Shown here: positions 1-13,400 of the stretch, piece by piece | Numbering within the stretch: position 1 is the stretch's first letter | Layout: each line of letters opens with the position of its first letter | Origin: Dicaeum eximium | Lineage: Eukaryota > Chordata > Aves > Passeriformes > Dicaeidae | Length of the DNA stretch: 64,000 nucleotides | NCBI GenBank assembly: GCA_013396995.1 | Contig: VWZP01008598.1 | Location: forward strand, 587,382-651,381 | Direction of reading: 5' to 3' | The notes under the pieces: model-generated | Seen by the model: the letters and a program-made list of their open reading frames with translations, nothing else | The model's database searches: none | What the model was told of the DNA's origin: nothing | Translations under genes and position numbers: made by a program

Positions 1-1886
1 TCTAATCAATAGTGGGAAGTAAACTTGAAGCCAATCTTGTTTTAATCATTTCATGAGAAAAAAATCCTTTGGCTATGATTTAATATGAGTGAAAGGAAGA
101 GAGGGAAAAAATAAACTGAGAATGTGGTATTGACATAGTATTCACTGGAGGAGAAAAATATGTGATTTTTTTTCAGATGCTTCCTATGCATGTAGTGAAG
201 GGAATGGAGCAATGGGACCAGTCCTGATGGTTACTAATATCTCTTTAGTTAAGACTTCAAATAACCCTGGATGCCTTTCCCTGTGCTTGTGGTAGTCTAT
301 CATATTCCCGAAGTATTGGGTAACCTAAATAGTTTCTTCCATTCCCAACTTTCCTGGCTAGCAGATCGGTCTTGTAATCACAGTGAGGTGACTGAATGCT
401 TTTGAATTCTTGGTGTTAGTACTTGGTGTCATATAAATCACTGCTCTCTGTCCTGGGGAGTAGTTTATTTTCCAGTACTGCATGTAGATCCCAGAAAAAC
501 TTCCCTTTGATCTGTGGGGAGAAAAAATTGTTCCTTTGCAGCAATGAAAAAATACAGGTTTCTGAAGCCATAAACCATTGCACTGCAGTTCTTAAAATGA
601 AGTATGGCAAAACAAGTAATCTGTGCATTTTCTTCTTCTAAGAATAGTCTGGTTGAATTCTTTTTATTCTTGGTTACGTGCCACAGCTCAGGAGGAAAAA
701 AATAATGTGTTGTTCTTATTTATATGACCAGCACAGTAATGATATAACTACCTGAGAGAGAAATCTCATTGGACTAGGCTGCAAAAATTCAGAATTTAAC
801 AAAGGTATTATTCAGTTATTTCAGAACATTTTAAAATGGCAATGAAAACAGTTCTTTTCTTTCTCTTGGACATACACATTTTGTGTATGTTTGGCAGTTC
901 CAAGCAGATGTTGGTTTGTAATAGTCCTGACAGCACTTATTATGATCTGTCAAGTCAGTAATTTGTGAGCAGCAGATTTACAGAACAGTGTCTATAGCTA
1001 GCATCTCACAAGTTGCAATGGGTTTAACCTCTTCATGCTTTATGTATTTCTCTGAATCATGCAGCTGTTCATGCAGCTATTTTTATTATTGTGGCACAGA
1101 CTGGAATCTCTGATAACAATGCAGTTATCACTTGAAACCATTATTAATATGAGATGCGCTAAAAAACTGGTGTTCTGTAGGTATGTTTGTCAGCTCACTT
1201 TTCTTCAGGGACATGAATACGAAAACAAGATTTTACCTAAAAATTATTACAGCTTACTTTTGTTATAAATGATGACATAAACATGTCATAACATGTAGGA
1301 TCATTCAGAGGCATGGCACTTCTGAACAACTGACTTTTTCATAATTCCTAGGTGCTCAGCCTGATCATTTACCCTAACTCTAAGGACATGCAAATAATGG
1401 GACTGAATAAAATAGTCCAACATGAGCATACCAAACATTCAGTTCATGCATTCATCAGAAAAGCCTAAATATGCAGTTTAGCTTTCTAATTCAAAGAACT
1501 GAATCCAAAACCACATTTTCAGTCTTTGATGGTTTTGTTAGGTAGAAATTTCAGAAGTTTCACTTTTCTAATAAAATGCAATGCCCAAAACAAGACAAAC
1601 AAACAATAAAGAAAATAAGAAGGTAGCAATGACATGGTGAAAGTCCCTTATGTTAGATCCAGAAAATAAAAGCTGAAATTTCCAGCTTCTATTTATTTTC
1701 TTTTCCTTTGTTTGTGTAAGTAACAGAATAACTGTGGGGGGATACTTTTAACTAAATAAGAAATTTTACTATTTGAGTGGTGAGCCAACTTTTGGACTTG
1801 CTGAAGGAACAGCAAGTATTGCATAAGTACTACATAAGTATTAGCAAAGCTTGGTAAAATTGCAGAGCTTTTGCATATAGAATCGT

Positions 1887-1926
1887 TGAACATTTTTCAC
1901 AGGCAGATCTCTGTGAAAAATGTTCA
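1887..1926. repeat. Perfect 16-bp inverted repeat with 8-nt loop
   Basis: The left arm TGAACATTTTTCACAG (1887-1902) is followed by eight bases, then its exact reverse complement CTGTGAAAAATGTTCA (1911-1926). It lies inside the ELMO1 intron. It may be a hairpin in RNA, a cruciform-prone palindrome or the remnant of a small inverted-repeat element. I see no larger terminal repeats around it. Confidence 0.9.
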
Positions 1927-4900
1927 TGGGGAAATTTGGCTGAATTTGCTACTGAAAACAAGTGGAATTCATAGACACACTGGATGGATTTTCCAGGTCT
2001 ATCGAGTTTGGGAGAAGGTTAGCAAGGAGAAGAGGTATGAAGTTGAAAGGTAGAGAAGCTGTACCCATATTGTCTGGTGCTTTGTGCTAGCTGGTGCATT
2101 TGTTGGTCACTTAGATGACTAAGGAACTCCATTTCTCTTGGTATTAAAAAGACATGAACCTGGTGCACTGGCTCCCCTTCCAGTTAGAAATTAGGCTGGA
2201 GGGTCCCTGTAGTTGACTGGAGACAAGGAGAGGAACAACACAAGCAGGGACAGTGGCAGGCTTGCACCATGTGCAATCCCATGTGGCCATTCATACCTCG
2301 GACAAGAGGGACCTCAACACAGTTGTTTCAGCTGCTGAAAGAGCCTGGAGATCTTTCCAGCAACACCACTGGCCACAGCTTTATTTGGTTTTGTCTCAGC
2401 TAAAGGAGATAGGAAGATGTGAAGCTGTAATGTTGTTTTTACAGTTTTATCCATTTGTCAGATGTACTGAGCAATGATTCCAGACCCTTCTGCTCGACTT
2501 TAAAAAAAAATCTGCTCTGCCACTTTTCCTGTTTTTCTACCCATTTAAAGAGCCTTTTTTTATTCATCATTAATATGTAGGACTTGAGTTCTTTGATTTT
2601 TATGTTTTCCTAAGGGAAAAAAAGCTATCTGATAGAATCCTGTCCTTGTTTTCTCCTGCAGAACCAGCAATTTGCCAATGTATTAATTTTCATTTAGTAT
2701 ATGCCATTTAATGTAATAAAGGGAAGCAGCACCGAAATGTATGTTCCTAATCATGGTAACTCTCATATTGTTTTTCATTAGAATTTACAAGCATATTATT
2801 TGACATGTTAATTATTATGCTAGTGTATGACTAAGGATACAAATATCTCCTCATTTTCCCCCCTCCCGTCACTTAACATTTTGTTTGAGAAGATCAGTAC
2901 ATCTTGTCTGTGAAAAGCCCTGGATTAAATGCCACCCACAAATGATTTTGTGCATGTATTATTTTGCCAAAGGAGGTTGTCAGACATTGGGGGAAATAAT
3001 GTAATATTGTCTGACCTAAGACTTCAATTAACTAACAAAAAAGTTTACAAAAACTGTCATATTAACTTTGCATATCATTTAACTGGGGTAAAAACATTGT
3101 CACACAGCACTTATTTCTTACTGTGTCTACCTCAAGGCACAAAGCCCAAACAAAAAAAAAAGAATCCTTATTTCTGATGCAAATAGTTTTCTGCAAATAT
3201 TTAATGAAAGGAAGAGGTTTCCTGTCTATCAGTCATTCTTGTTTCAGCCCAGTATTACCCAAGAAAATGGTATTTGACCTGTTGGTTTAGATTAGTGTTA
3301 TTTTGAATGGAACCCTTGCGTTTGTGGGTGGCATCTGATTTTAATTGTGAAAGAAGACAGTGAACTTCTTCCGCATTGTCTTTTATCAAAATGAAGAAAT
3401 TATTTGCTTGTATTTTGATGATGATTCTAAACCCACTCGTATTGACTGCTGTTCACTTCCCTTTCTGTTTCTATTAATTTAATCCTCAACTTCCTAAGGC
3501 CAGTCCTTAAGTAAGATTTCCTTTCAGTCATCTGCTTCCTGAGCCATAATTTTAGAACATAATTTCCCCCATATTTTACCCTCTGTTTTCTTATTTCCAT
3601 TTAACTGAACTAATAAAATCTCATTTCTTCTTTTCCTTTAGCCTTAATTTTCTGTTGAAATACACTATCATAGCCTTTTTTTTCTTCTTCAGACTTGTCC
3701 CTGTTTTTATTTATTTTGTTGCAAGCCATCCTCCAGATGCCTTCCTCCTCATGCTGATACTTCCCACTGGAACCTTTGTTTCTGCTCTGGTCACTTCTCT
3801 GTATTTATAACACCCTTCCTACTAGCTTGTTTTCATTTTCCTTTGTGTACTCCAGTCTGTTCCCATTCTTTATAAAAATCATCTTCTTGCCCATTCCTTT
3901 AGCCATATTACCCTTTAGTGGAATTTTGTGACAGCTCTTTGTCTTTTTCTCAATTAAGTTCAAGATGGTTCTTGCTCCCAGCCAAAGACTCTACCACTGT
4001 TACTGGGTTTAATTGAGAAAATAAATAGAAATGTTAAAAGAGAACTGGAGGCCTCCAGGGGTATCCAGTGGTTCTCCATCAGGACCTGTGTATCCAAGGG
4101 AAAAGTAATCAGTGCAGCTAACAGAACTCTGGGAGCTTTTGGAAAGTGCCAAGTCAAGCTGTGGCCACAGACCCTTCCCTTAGAGGTGGAGGGGCCCAGA
4201 GAAGTAATATGACAGAGTTCAGCAATAAGTGGTCCATTTCCTCTGAACGTGATTTACAAGGTGCTCACATGCAATAGCACAGTAAGCTGGGAATCTCTTG
4301 CAGGGAACTGAACTTTTTTACATCAGCTTCCTCAGATGGAGGCACTTCTCAGACCCCTTCCTTGTTTTTTCTCAACCTCCCTTTCACACCCTGTTTCACC
4401 GTGCTCACTAGTCTTGTGCTCATGACCCTAATGCTCTTATTCCATCTTTCTTACAAGAATGTAAAGAATCCTCTATCTCTTCTTCCATAGTCTTGGATTA
4501 AAAGTAGTCTCAGCCTATCTTCACACTTCCCAGGAATTGTGTGATTTCAGTCTGTTTTCTCACACCTGGGATTCATTAGTCAAGGGAAAATAAAAATCAG
4601 AAAAATCAAGTTCTCTGAAATGTAAAACATTGTGATCACTCAATCTTCAGCCCTTTCTTTCTTTACTGCTTGACCTTCTGTATCTTGGAATCCAGTGCAA
4701 GGTCAGGCTTTTCAAGGTCTCTTCTTCTTTTCCTCACCAGAGGGCAGGCAATTATTTGGGTCCTGAGGCTCTGAACAAGATTTCACTTTGATGTATTGCT
4801 ACAGCATCAGGTTTTCTGACTCCTCCTATAAACCTGTTAAACACCTTGTGTGGAACTGCTGTCATATCTCCTATCTCTCAGCACCATCATCACATCTGCT

Positions 4901-5067
4901 AGGAGTGCTCATTTGTTCTGCAAAATTATAGTCACTGCTGAACTGGATACTGATCCTAATCCTGCATGGAAACAGACTGCTCAGCTTGATCCAAACCATT
5001 GCATTGTTTCAAGTCTCTTTTCCACAGACTGAAAAATATCTTGGTTCATACTGGAAATTACAATCAC

Positions 5068-5115
5068 AAACAAAAAGGAAAGAAGGACGGAAAGAAAGAA
5101 AGAAAAGCAAAGCAA
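5068..5115. repeat. Purine-rich low-complexity tract (GAAA/GGAA type)
   Basis: An impure run of AAAG, GAAG and GAAA units interrupted by single substitutions. It is low-complexity sequence in an ELMO1 intron. The reading frame that crosses it has an apparent Lys-rich stretch that is only a product of the repeat. Confidence 0.6.
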
Positions 5116-6666
5116 AACCGCAGCAACATGAACTTTTGTGCAATGGGTTTTAAATTCTGCAGAAAATTAACAGATAAAATGTATCAGAGCTTATATCTGT
5201 TAAATCCTCTGACAGCTGCTCTCTCATCCTGCTTCCTGAAAATGAATCAACTTAATTATTCCTGTGGCTACGTACATCCAGACAGCTTAGAGTTGCCTCT
5301 TTATTGCTGGTTACAGTAACTGTCCTTGTGTTCTGGAATAGCTAAGAAGATTGAAAACTGGGGGGTTTTTGTAATTCCAGAGTACACAGATTGTAATAGA
5401 AGTAATGGTCTGGAATTTTGGAGTCTCTTGTCAATGGTTATATTGTGCCAGCACTGAGTTTAAATTTGCTTCTGTAGGAGGGCATGTTTAGATTAATATT
5501 CGAAAGTAATGTGGAGTGAATATTTGGTACAGACTGTGACTGAGAGACTGGTGTAGTGATAGTGAATTCACAGACTGCAATATGAGGAAATTGGGGCAGG
5601 GGTGGGGGGAATCACCATTAAATTATCTTCCAAGGACCTTGAAGTCTCTCAGGATGACTCTTCTGAGTACTCTGAAAACATAACCATTGATCTAGTTGTA
5701 ACAATTTATCCTTTGGAACAGTCTAAAAAAATGTCTCAAATTACCTGGTGCACACATTAAACATGTAAAGTTTTCATTAAAGGAGGTGACAGGCTGGTGG
5801 TAAACTGAAAAGTAGTTTCCTTTCCCTTCAGAATTAAATTTTCTTTACAGCCTCCTTTGTCAGTAAGCACTGTTCATTAAGAATGATTCGGCTTTTTCAT
5901 TCTACAACCTTGTTTTTGCCCGCCTTGTGGATTTAACTGAAGGAAATCTCTTTGTGACACTGAAATGATCAAGTTGGATCTCAATCACCAAATGATGTTT
6001 CTGCCTGCATTCTTTAATTTGTATTAACCAAGCTACTTTTTTTCAGAAACATTTAGACAGGAAGGAAGCTATCCTTCCTATCTAGGAAGAATTTTTTACA
6101 ACCAGTTTGCAAAGAGATGTATTAACTCCAGTTCCCTATTTGTTGGCTGGATGATTTTTAAATGATCACATGAAAAAGCTAGTGAATTAGGGCCTAAAAC
6201 TTCTCACATCTCAGGTTCTTCAAGTCTGGTTGTAGAAAGGAGTCTCCAGATGAAGAGCAGTTCAGTGGCTGCTCTTTTATCATGTGCTGCAGTAAGATGG
6301 GGGAATCAACTTGCAGTACTTCATAATGTTGAGCCAAATCAGAAAAGCACAGAACTAAGCACATAATTGTAATGTGGGTTATTTATATCTAAGTCTTGTC
6401 TGTGCAGAAGGAAGGTGAACTGTCAAGATTAATAGTCAGCTTTACATGCTGACACACCCAAACCCCTGACTCACCCATCCAAGCAGCAATCAGTGTAAGA
6501 AGTGCCCCAAAATACAAGAGGTACAACTTAGAGGCTTCTCTGATGGCATCCAGACGTGTTCTTGCTGCTGTCATTGAACATCAAAGAGTGTGCTTATCCA
6601 AGTGAAACATTGATATTGTGGGGAAATTATGAGAAGGGTTCATCTCCTGTCTGATGCTCCACAGAT

Positions 6667-6905
6667 CAGAGAATCATGGCATGATTTGGGGCCTTAAAGA
6701 TCATCTAGTTCAAGCTGTGCCACCATGGACAGGGACACTTTCCACTTAACCAGGTTACTCAAAGCCCCATCCAGCCTGGCCTTGAACATTTCCAGGCGTG
6801 AGGCATCCACAACTTCTCTGGACAATCTGTTACTCTCACAGTAAGAATTTCTTCCTCATACCTGATCTAAACTACTTCTTCAGTGCAAAGCCATTACCAC
6901 TTGGA
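6667..6905 (-). mobile_element. CR1 LINE fragment, 3' end, reverse strand
   Basis: The segment starts with the CR1 tail in reverse (CAGAGAATCATGG) and continues with the familiar order of blocks: a 'CCTTAAAGATCATCTAGTTC' type segment, a 'CCATCCAGCCTGGCCTTGAA' segment, then 'AGAATTTCTTCCT' and 'AAAGCCATTACCAC'. This matches the 3' region of chicken repeat 1 read on the minus strand. It is truncated at its 5' side, as most CR1 copies are, and is diverged. Confidence 0.85.
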
Positions 6906-9441
6906 TAACACCCCAGATGGGCTGTTGTGAACATCTGGGCCTTCAGGCTGTTCTGGGGGAGGTTTCTGAAAAGACTGATGCTGTGAGTTTGTAGAAGGAA
7001 TGTATCTGGTGAGCGGAAGGCTCAGACCTAAATTTCCAGAATCCTGCAGGCTAATGGTAAGTGTCTGAGAGGGCTTCCTGGCTTCTCTAGTCAGTACCAA
7101 GAGCAAACTTTGCATCAGTATGGGGTGAGTAGAGTAGTTTGTGCAAGCTGCTGAAATAAAGTCAGTGAGAAGCTTGCTGTAGAGTTTGGCCCTGATAAAC
7201 CGCTCCTTTTGGTATTAACAATTTCTCACTCTTTTTATTTTGACCCCCTGTTGTAGACAGGTTCAGACCTTTGCTCCATCCAGAAAGAATAGACTTTATT
7301 TGCACAGTCAAAAGTTGTCATGGCAAGAAAGAGAGAGGAGAGGGAGTAAATGTTGGAAACCCAAAGAAGTAAGAATATGATATGACAAAGATGAGGTCAA
7401 ATAAGCAAAACACACAACAAACTAGACTAAAACAGCTTAATGAAAAACATGGAATGGCAAGATACTAGCTATTGAAATACGTTAAATAAATACAAAATCT
7501 GGGGAATAAGATCCTATGTGTTTCATTGGAAAAAATATTTTTTGTTTCTTCCTACTGTCTTTCTCTTCATATCTTCAGTGAATTTAACCTGTCTTAGTTG
7601 CAACACAGAACTTGGATTCTCTTACCCATACAAGAGGTCATTAGATAAAAAGCACATGATTTAAAGCAAATGCATCCTCTGAAACACTCATTTCTCAATA
7701 AGAGTAGCAAAGCATAATGTAATTAAAACAACAGTCTACAGTGTCTATGTACAGTTACGCTGAGTGGAGAATACATTTAATTTCATTGTAAGATCAGATA
7801 CACGAGGAGGAAAGGTTGATGCTGTCTCTCAGAGAGCGGTAATCAAAGGCTGGCAACTGAGCATTGGAAATTGAACAGATTAGAAGTCCTTGGCAGTGAT
7901 TCCCAAAAGCTCAGGAGACTCACTAGAATCAGCAGCTTTGACACTTTGGCTAGCTAGTTTAATAATGTTTGCTATAAACATTACAAGGCAAGTGAACATC
8001 CCCTTAGCTGCTGGCCCTGGGGTATACTGAGAGAAGGCTTTCTGCCTTCTCTCTTGGGAGCAAGGGCAGCCTCTAGACCAAGGGGCTCTTTCCTGATACC
8101 CTGTGAATGACCTTCCACACAACAGCAAAGAAGAGGAATTTTCATTGTTTGCATGTTAACTCTAAAAATTAATTACAGAGAAGGGTGTTGCAAATAAGCA
8201 TACGTGACAGAGCTCCAAATCTACTGAATTTGAACCTCCTTTTCAGAGTTTAGCCAAGAATGAGAGCTGCTTTACGTGGATGGTTTAGAGATCAGACTGG
8301 AAAGATCCTCATGCATGCAATTCCTGAAAATACAGTATTTATTAATTTGTTTGTCCATTTGATTTATGAGGAAAAGTGCTCGTAAGAGACAGCTTCCCTA
8401 TTATGAGTCCCTGAATTTAAGAAACTAAATCTATATGTAAGCAACAAAAAATCAGATCTGTATAGAAATTTGATTGAACTCATGAAACTGAAATTACATG
8501 CATGCGTGATTGCAGCATCATATTTATATTTTAAAATAATTAACAGAAATAGGTAGTCATTGTCAAGAAGGCAGAAAGAGGAAGACAGAACATATTTTTA
8601 AACATCCAACTTGGCACTAGAATTATCTGTTTCCTTTTGTTTGAGGATGTTTCGTTTGTGGACATGTTTTTCATTACGTAAGCCCTTTTAGTTGTTAAAC
8701 CAAGACCCAGTGAAATCAGTAGAATTATGCCACTCACACTGTTGGGCATGATCCATCAACATTCAGGTTGTTTGGGTTTTATAGTGGTTTGTCATTTCCA
8801 AGGTGTGACAGCACCTTTCTTACTTGGACTAGTGAGTGCACTGTGAATGCAGGTGAGATGTTAATTCCTCTGAGCTGTCAGGTGCCAGTCAGGAGTTCAT
8901 CTTTCAATAGGGAAGTAGCTAATTCTCACTGGTAGACCAGCTAAGTAATTCTTCAGTTTTTTAGTTGCTTAGTTTCACTGCTGGACAGAGCTAAAATGAG
9001 TGCTTAGATCGCATCTGAGAAAGAAGGTATGTCTCAGGAAGCAAAAATAAAATACAGTGCAGGCATTGAGTTAGAAGATTGAGGCAACACATATGAAACA
9101 ATTAAATATTTATATGAAAAGAGAAAGTTTTGGAATTATTAGGGAACCTCTGAGGGGCTGAGATTCTGTTTTAAGATGCATAGTGAAGATGAAAGAATAG
9201 AGGAAAATTAACAGCACAGAAACAGCTTTGCCTTCTGTTCATGTAACTATTGATTTCTGTCATTAGCATTTTCATACCAGGGGGCTGTTACTATTTCCCA
9301 CTGGTTTTTAGCTTTGGCATTTGGGTGAGATGGACCTTTCTGAGTATGGTAAATTGTTCTTTCGGCCAATTTAAGCACAGCCTCAGATAAATATTTTGAA
9401 GCTTGTGACTTGCACCATCACCAAGGAAATGAGTCTAGGAT

Positions 9442-9445
<4 letters not shown>

Positions 9446-9481
<36 letters not shown>
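9446..9481. repeat. (GA)18 microsatellite
   Basis: Thirty-six bases of uninterrupted GA dinucleotides, followed by AAATCTCTC. It is a perfect simple repeat in the intron and likely polymorphic in length. Confidence 0.98.
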
Positions 9482-9485
<4 letters not shown>

Positions 9486-9770
9486 TCTCAAATGTATTTG
9501 TCTGAACTAGATCCAAGCAATTCTCCTTAGTTAACTGTGTCTCAGCAGTTTTGTCCTGAAAAAAGAATTATTATGCAGAATAGATGGCTGTTGCCTAGCC
9601 ATCCTTCACTCTAATTTTTTTGTTTGCATTGTTTATGGTATTTATTCAAAAGCAATCCTATAATATCCTTGGCAAAGTGATCTCTCTCTTGCCCTGACTA
9701 ATGGTCTCTTTTAGTGGGTTCTCTTTCCTTCACTGTGTATGGCCACTACGTGCCTGCAATGTAAGGCTCT

Positions 9771-10050
9771 CATGGAATCTCAGAGTGATTGAGGTTGGAA
9801 GTGACCTCTGGAAGTCATCTGGTCAGCTTTTCCTCAAGCAGAGCCACACAGAACCAGTTGCCTAGGATCATGTCCAGACAGGAGTTTGTTAGTGTCTCCA
9901 AGGATGGAGAATCCATCACCTTTCTGGGCAACTTGTGCAAGTGCTTGGTCACCCTCACAGTGAAAAAGTGTTTTCTGGTGTTTAAAGGGGTTTGAAGGGT
10001 GTTTAAAGTGTTTCTCCTGTTCCAGTGTGTGCCCATTGCCTCTGGGTGTA
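9771..10050 (-). mobile_element. CR1 LINE fragment, reverse strand
   Basis: The left edge reads as a reversed CR1 tail ('CATGGAATCTCAGAGTGATT' then 'GAGGTTGGAAGTGACCTC'). The right part reads 'GTGTGCCCATTGCCTCTGGG', the usual inner CR1 block. The minus-strand translation keeps degraded CR1 ORF2 C-terminal signatures such as 'LPRKVMDSPSLE'. It lies about 280 bases upstream of an ELMO1 exon and does not overlap it. The right edge is approximate. Confidence 0.85.
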
Positions 10051-10327
10051 AGGGATAAAAGGAAGCAATGGGACAGTTAGCAGCTCCCTGCCACCCTCAA
10101 AAAAACCCCAATTTTGTCACAGAGCAGATGAGCTTTTGATGTAGGCTGTGATGTCCTGTCAGAAGTTGGCTTATTTTCTGGTTATGTTCCTGGAAAATTG
10201 TCTAAAGGACCACATAGTGCTAGTAATCTTCTATACCTAGAAACCTTAGTGTGACTCAGAATAAGATTTGAAACAAAAACACAGAAAGTGTTAACAGAGC
10301 TTCTTTTTCTTTCCTTGTTAACTGCAG

Positions 10328-10491
10328 GTAATGCAGGTAGTGAAAGAACAGATAATGAGAGCACTCACTACCAAGCCTAGCTCTCTGGATCAATTCAAGA
10401 GCAAACTTCAGAATCTCAGTTACACAGAAATACTGAAAATACGCCAGTCTGAAAGAATGAACCAGGAAGATTTCCAGTCTCGTCCAATTCT
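10328..10491 (+). CDS. ELMO1: ELMO1 coding exon, residues 480-534 (end of ELMO domain and following helices)
   Basis: Translation begins VMQVVKEQIMRALTTKPSS and ends QEDFQSRPI plus two bases of Leu534; this is ELMO1. The acceptor is a pyrimidine-rich tract ending CAG at 10327 and the donor is the consensus GTAAGT at 10492. The exon is 164 bases: it starts at a codon boundary and ends after the second base of a codon. It covers the C-terminal edge of the ELMO domain and part of the helical linker that packs against DOCK proteins. 'NLSYTEI' places a tyrosine exactly at residue 511, a known Hck phosphorylation site in the human protein. ELMO1 partners DOCK1/DOCK2 as part of a bipartite Rac exchange factor under RhoG, acting at the membrane during engulfment of apoptotic cells and in cell migration. 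ELMO2 and ELMO3 are alternatives, but the later tail matches ELMO1. Confidence 0.95.
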
Positions 10492-13400
10492 GTAAGTATT
10501 GTCTTCTCTCCCCACTTGGAAGGATTAACAAGGGAGAATGACATTTGTGAGTTCTTCTGGAGAATCCCAGGGAGAAAAGCTGTCCAGGGAACTGTGCTCA
10601 AAAGCAGTAGTGAGGCATCTGCTTAAAGTACATTATGTTTTCTTCTGCTGGGAATCAACTTTTTCCTTGAATTCAGTGAAACCAGATTTGGCAAATCCCA
10701 GCAGGATTTCACATGTCTTATTTATATGAAACAGTGCTTTGACATTTCCTAGCTCTGCAGGATTGTGAGCCTGATTTTGGTGCTGGTAGTGGCTTTCAAA
10801 AAAAATAGCCAACTAATCAAACACCACAACTTTGTCTTCTGTTCAAGGCCTCTGTGAGCAAGACAAGCAGAAGCCCAGAAGCAGAGGAGCCAATACACAC
10901 TGACTTTCCAAAAGAGTTGTCCTTTTATATAACATTATAAATTGGTGTTAATGACAGGCATTCATTTACTTATTTGTAAATAGCAACATTCTGGCAGCTA
11001 GCCAATCCTTTGCTTGTTGTTTACTGCAAAGTATGCAAGGCTAATATTGCCTCCATAGCTCCTTCTCACTTCTCAGAATACTCTTTGTTCTGTTATATGA
11101 AGAATGGAGGCCACACTTGGCTCTGGACCAAGTCTGGGCTTCTGGCTGGACTGATGGCACGGGACAGATGCAGACTGTGCTGTGCAAATGTTGTACTGAT
11201 ATTAGCAGGAACCTTTTCAGGTTCAGATCAGATGAGAAATGGTGAGGACTCTAGAAGCATCAGCTGAAATGTCATGAAATCCTGACTTGCAAGTGATACT
11301 CATGATACTCTAAATCTCCTTTTCCAAGGCAAAAGTATAGAAATGGATTTGGACCAGAGCATTCCAGGATTCAGAACCAGGATATTCGTTTTGATTTGTT
11401 TCTAAAGGATACAGATATCTAAGTACAAGCTCTGGGTACACATTCCTCCAGGGGCAGCCAGGAAACAGTGGAAGCATAAGCAAAATAGAATTACTGACTA
11501 AATTTTAACCATACCAGTGTGGATCAAAGAGGTGCTGCTTCTTTTATGTTTCCAGTATGTTAGAAAATATGACCTAATGCCCAATTAGAACTGATGTCAC
11601 TCATAGTAATGCATCAATTAAAAATCTACAAATAGCTCCAGTTAGTTTTATATTGTTACACTGCTCAGAAAGCCCCTGCAAATCCCCTGCAACATTTAGC
11701 AGTTCAAAGCTGTTCCAAACTGCAAAGTTTGTCACCAAAGCTTCTCATCTTCCCTGCTTTCCCTATGACTCAACAGTTTAAGTATGATACAGGTCAATTA
11801 TTTATGTTCTCTTGCACCATCACCTAGCATTGAAAGACTTGCCAATGCCCTGTGCAAGCTCTTCATTTCCAGTGTCACTCTGGCTAGTTGCTGCCACAGT
11901 GCAGTGTCTCCTTCCCCATCATGGAACAAGTGAAACAGCCAACACAAATAGTTAAAAGCAACTGAAGTGTTACCAGAGAATCATTTCAAATTCAGGATAA
12001 AGGCTAAGCCTAAAGGCTATAAAGGCTAAGTAAATCAATAAGGTGTTTAAGCAATCACAACTGCATTTGCAGAGATTTAACTCCATGCATTTGCATTTTG
12101 ATTACATCCATGATCACTTGTTCTTGACTGTGAAAAGTAACAGTCCTTTCATTTTGCGCTTTGATTCCCTGTACTGAACTCTCTCAAATTGCATAGATGG
12201 CACAGCTGATAGAAGTACAGAATCATGGCCCCATTGTAGGGAAAGAGACTGTGAGTGAAAAGAGCAATCGTGGCTGTGCTGTATATTTTAAAGCCCTGCA
12301 GATATGTTAAAAGAGATTGTGCACAATGGTGACTGTAACATCAGCAGACCTTGTTTAATTCTGCTTCAGAATATGGCAATCAGGGAATGTTTTTTCCTGC
12401 CTTGAACATGATAGAAGTCTTTCTTTTTGTATTCATTGTATGAAGCACTGTAGTTTTAAGCATTCAAGCTACTGGATAAGAGAAGCTTCAGTGAAGTTGT
12501 GTTTGAATAGAAACTGGAAAGCGTTGCCTTAGATCCTCATAACTACAACAACCTTGTTTTGCAAGGGTTAGTTGTTTCTATGAGCATCGTTGTATCATGT
12601 GAAGTAAAGCTTTATCAATACCTACTTTTGATTAGGAGAAAATAAAAAGTCCTTTAGAATAGATTCAAGGATTTGGGATTGTCATTGATCGTCCAAACTG
12701 CCATTCCATAATGAAATTATAAAGTATCCCAGTTTTACTTTGAATGGCTGTAGAAGAAGTTGTCAAGGAATCTTGTGGGCCTATAGAGGACCAGAGATCT
12801 CCTTGACAAATTAAATGGCAACAGTGATGGGTTAATGCTAGATAAAAGTTTGGCATCCAGTTGGGGGCTTGCTGGTTAAAGGAGAGTTAATGGCAGCCAG
12901 GGAGCCATTACTAAGTAACATCTCTGTGAATCAGCAACATACAGGGAAAGAGAGGAAAGTGTCTGGATGCTTTTTGGCTTTTTATCTTATATATTTCTCT
13001 GCAATGTTAGAAAGAGTCAATACTGCCTGCTCTGAATGCATGATCAAGAAAGGGAGCATAGCTAGATGCCAGAAAGATAAAGGACAAAACACATTAAACC
13101 AGTTCTGGGATTACTCTCCCATTGTGTTGTAATAATTTAAATGTCTGTAATATGCCCCATCCTGGAGAAAAACCCACTATCAGGTGAGTCTTAACTATAA
13201 GCTGGAAAGGTAAAAGCTGGAGACAGTTTTAACTGGTGCTGAAGAAGAATTTGTGTAATGTGAAAAACTTGAAAATAATTTCTAATAATTTTCAGATATT
13301 TTAAAAACAAGTAACTGTTGTTAGTATTGCCTCCAGTGTTAAGATCAGTGAGATCACAAAATTAGCAATCATATATATTAATGTGTGTTTCTCTCAACCC

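Larger units (their letters stand above)
1..10327 (+). other. ELMO1: ELMO1 intron upstream of the first exon in the window (3' part)
   Basis: No segment here reads as part of the ELMO domain with flanking splice sites, so I take the whole stretch as the 3' part of one long ELMO1 intron. It ends at a pyrimidine-rich tract and CAG acceptor at 10325-10327. It contains two reverse-strand CR1 fragments (6667-6905 and 9771-10050), an 18-unit GA microsatellite (9446-9481), a purine-rich low-complexity patch (5068-5115) and a perfect 16-bp inverted repeat (1887-1926). The remaining sequence is AT-rich, and its open frames are short with no recognisable protein. Intron identity is inferred from the downstream exons; the donor side lies outside the window. 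Confidence 0.75.
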
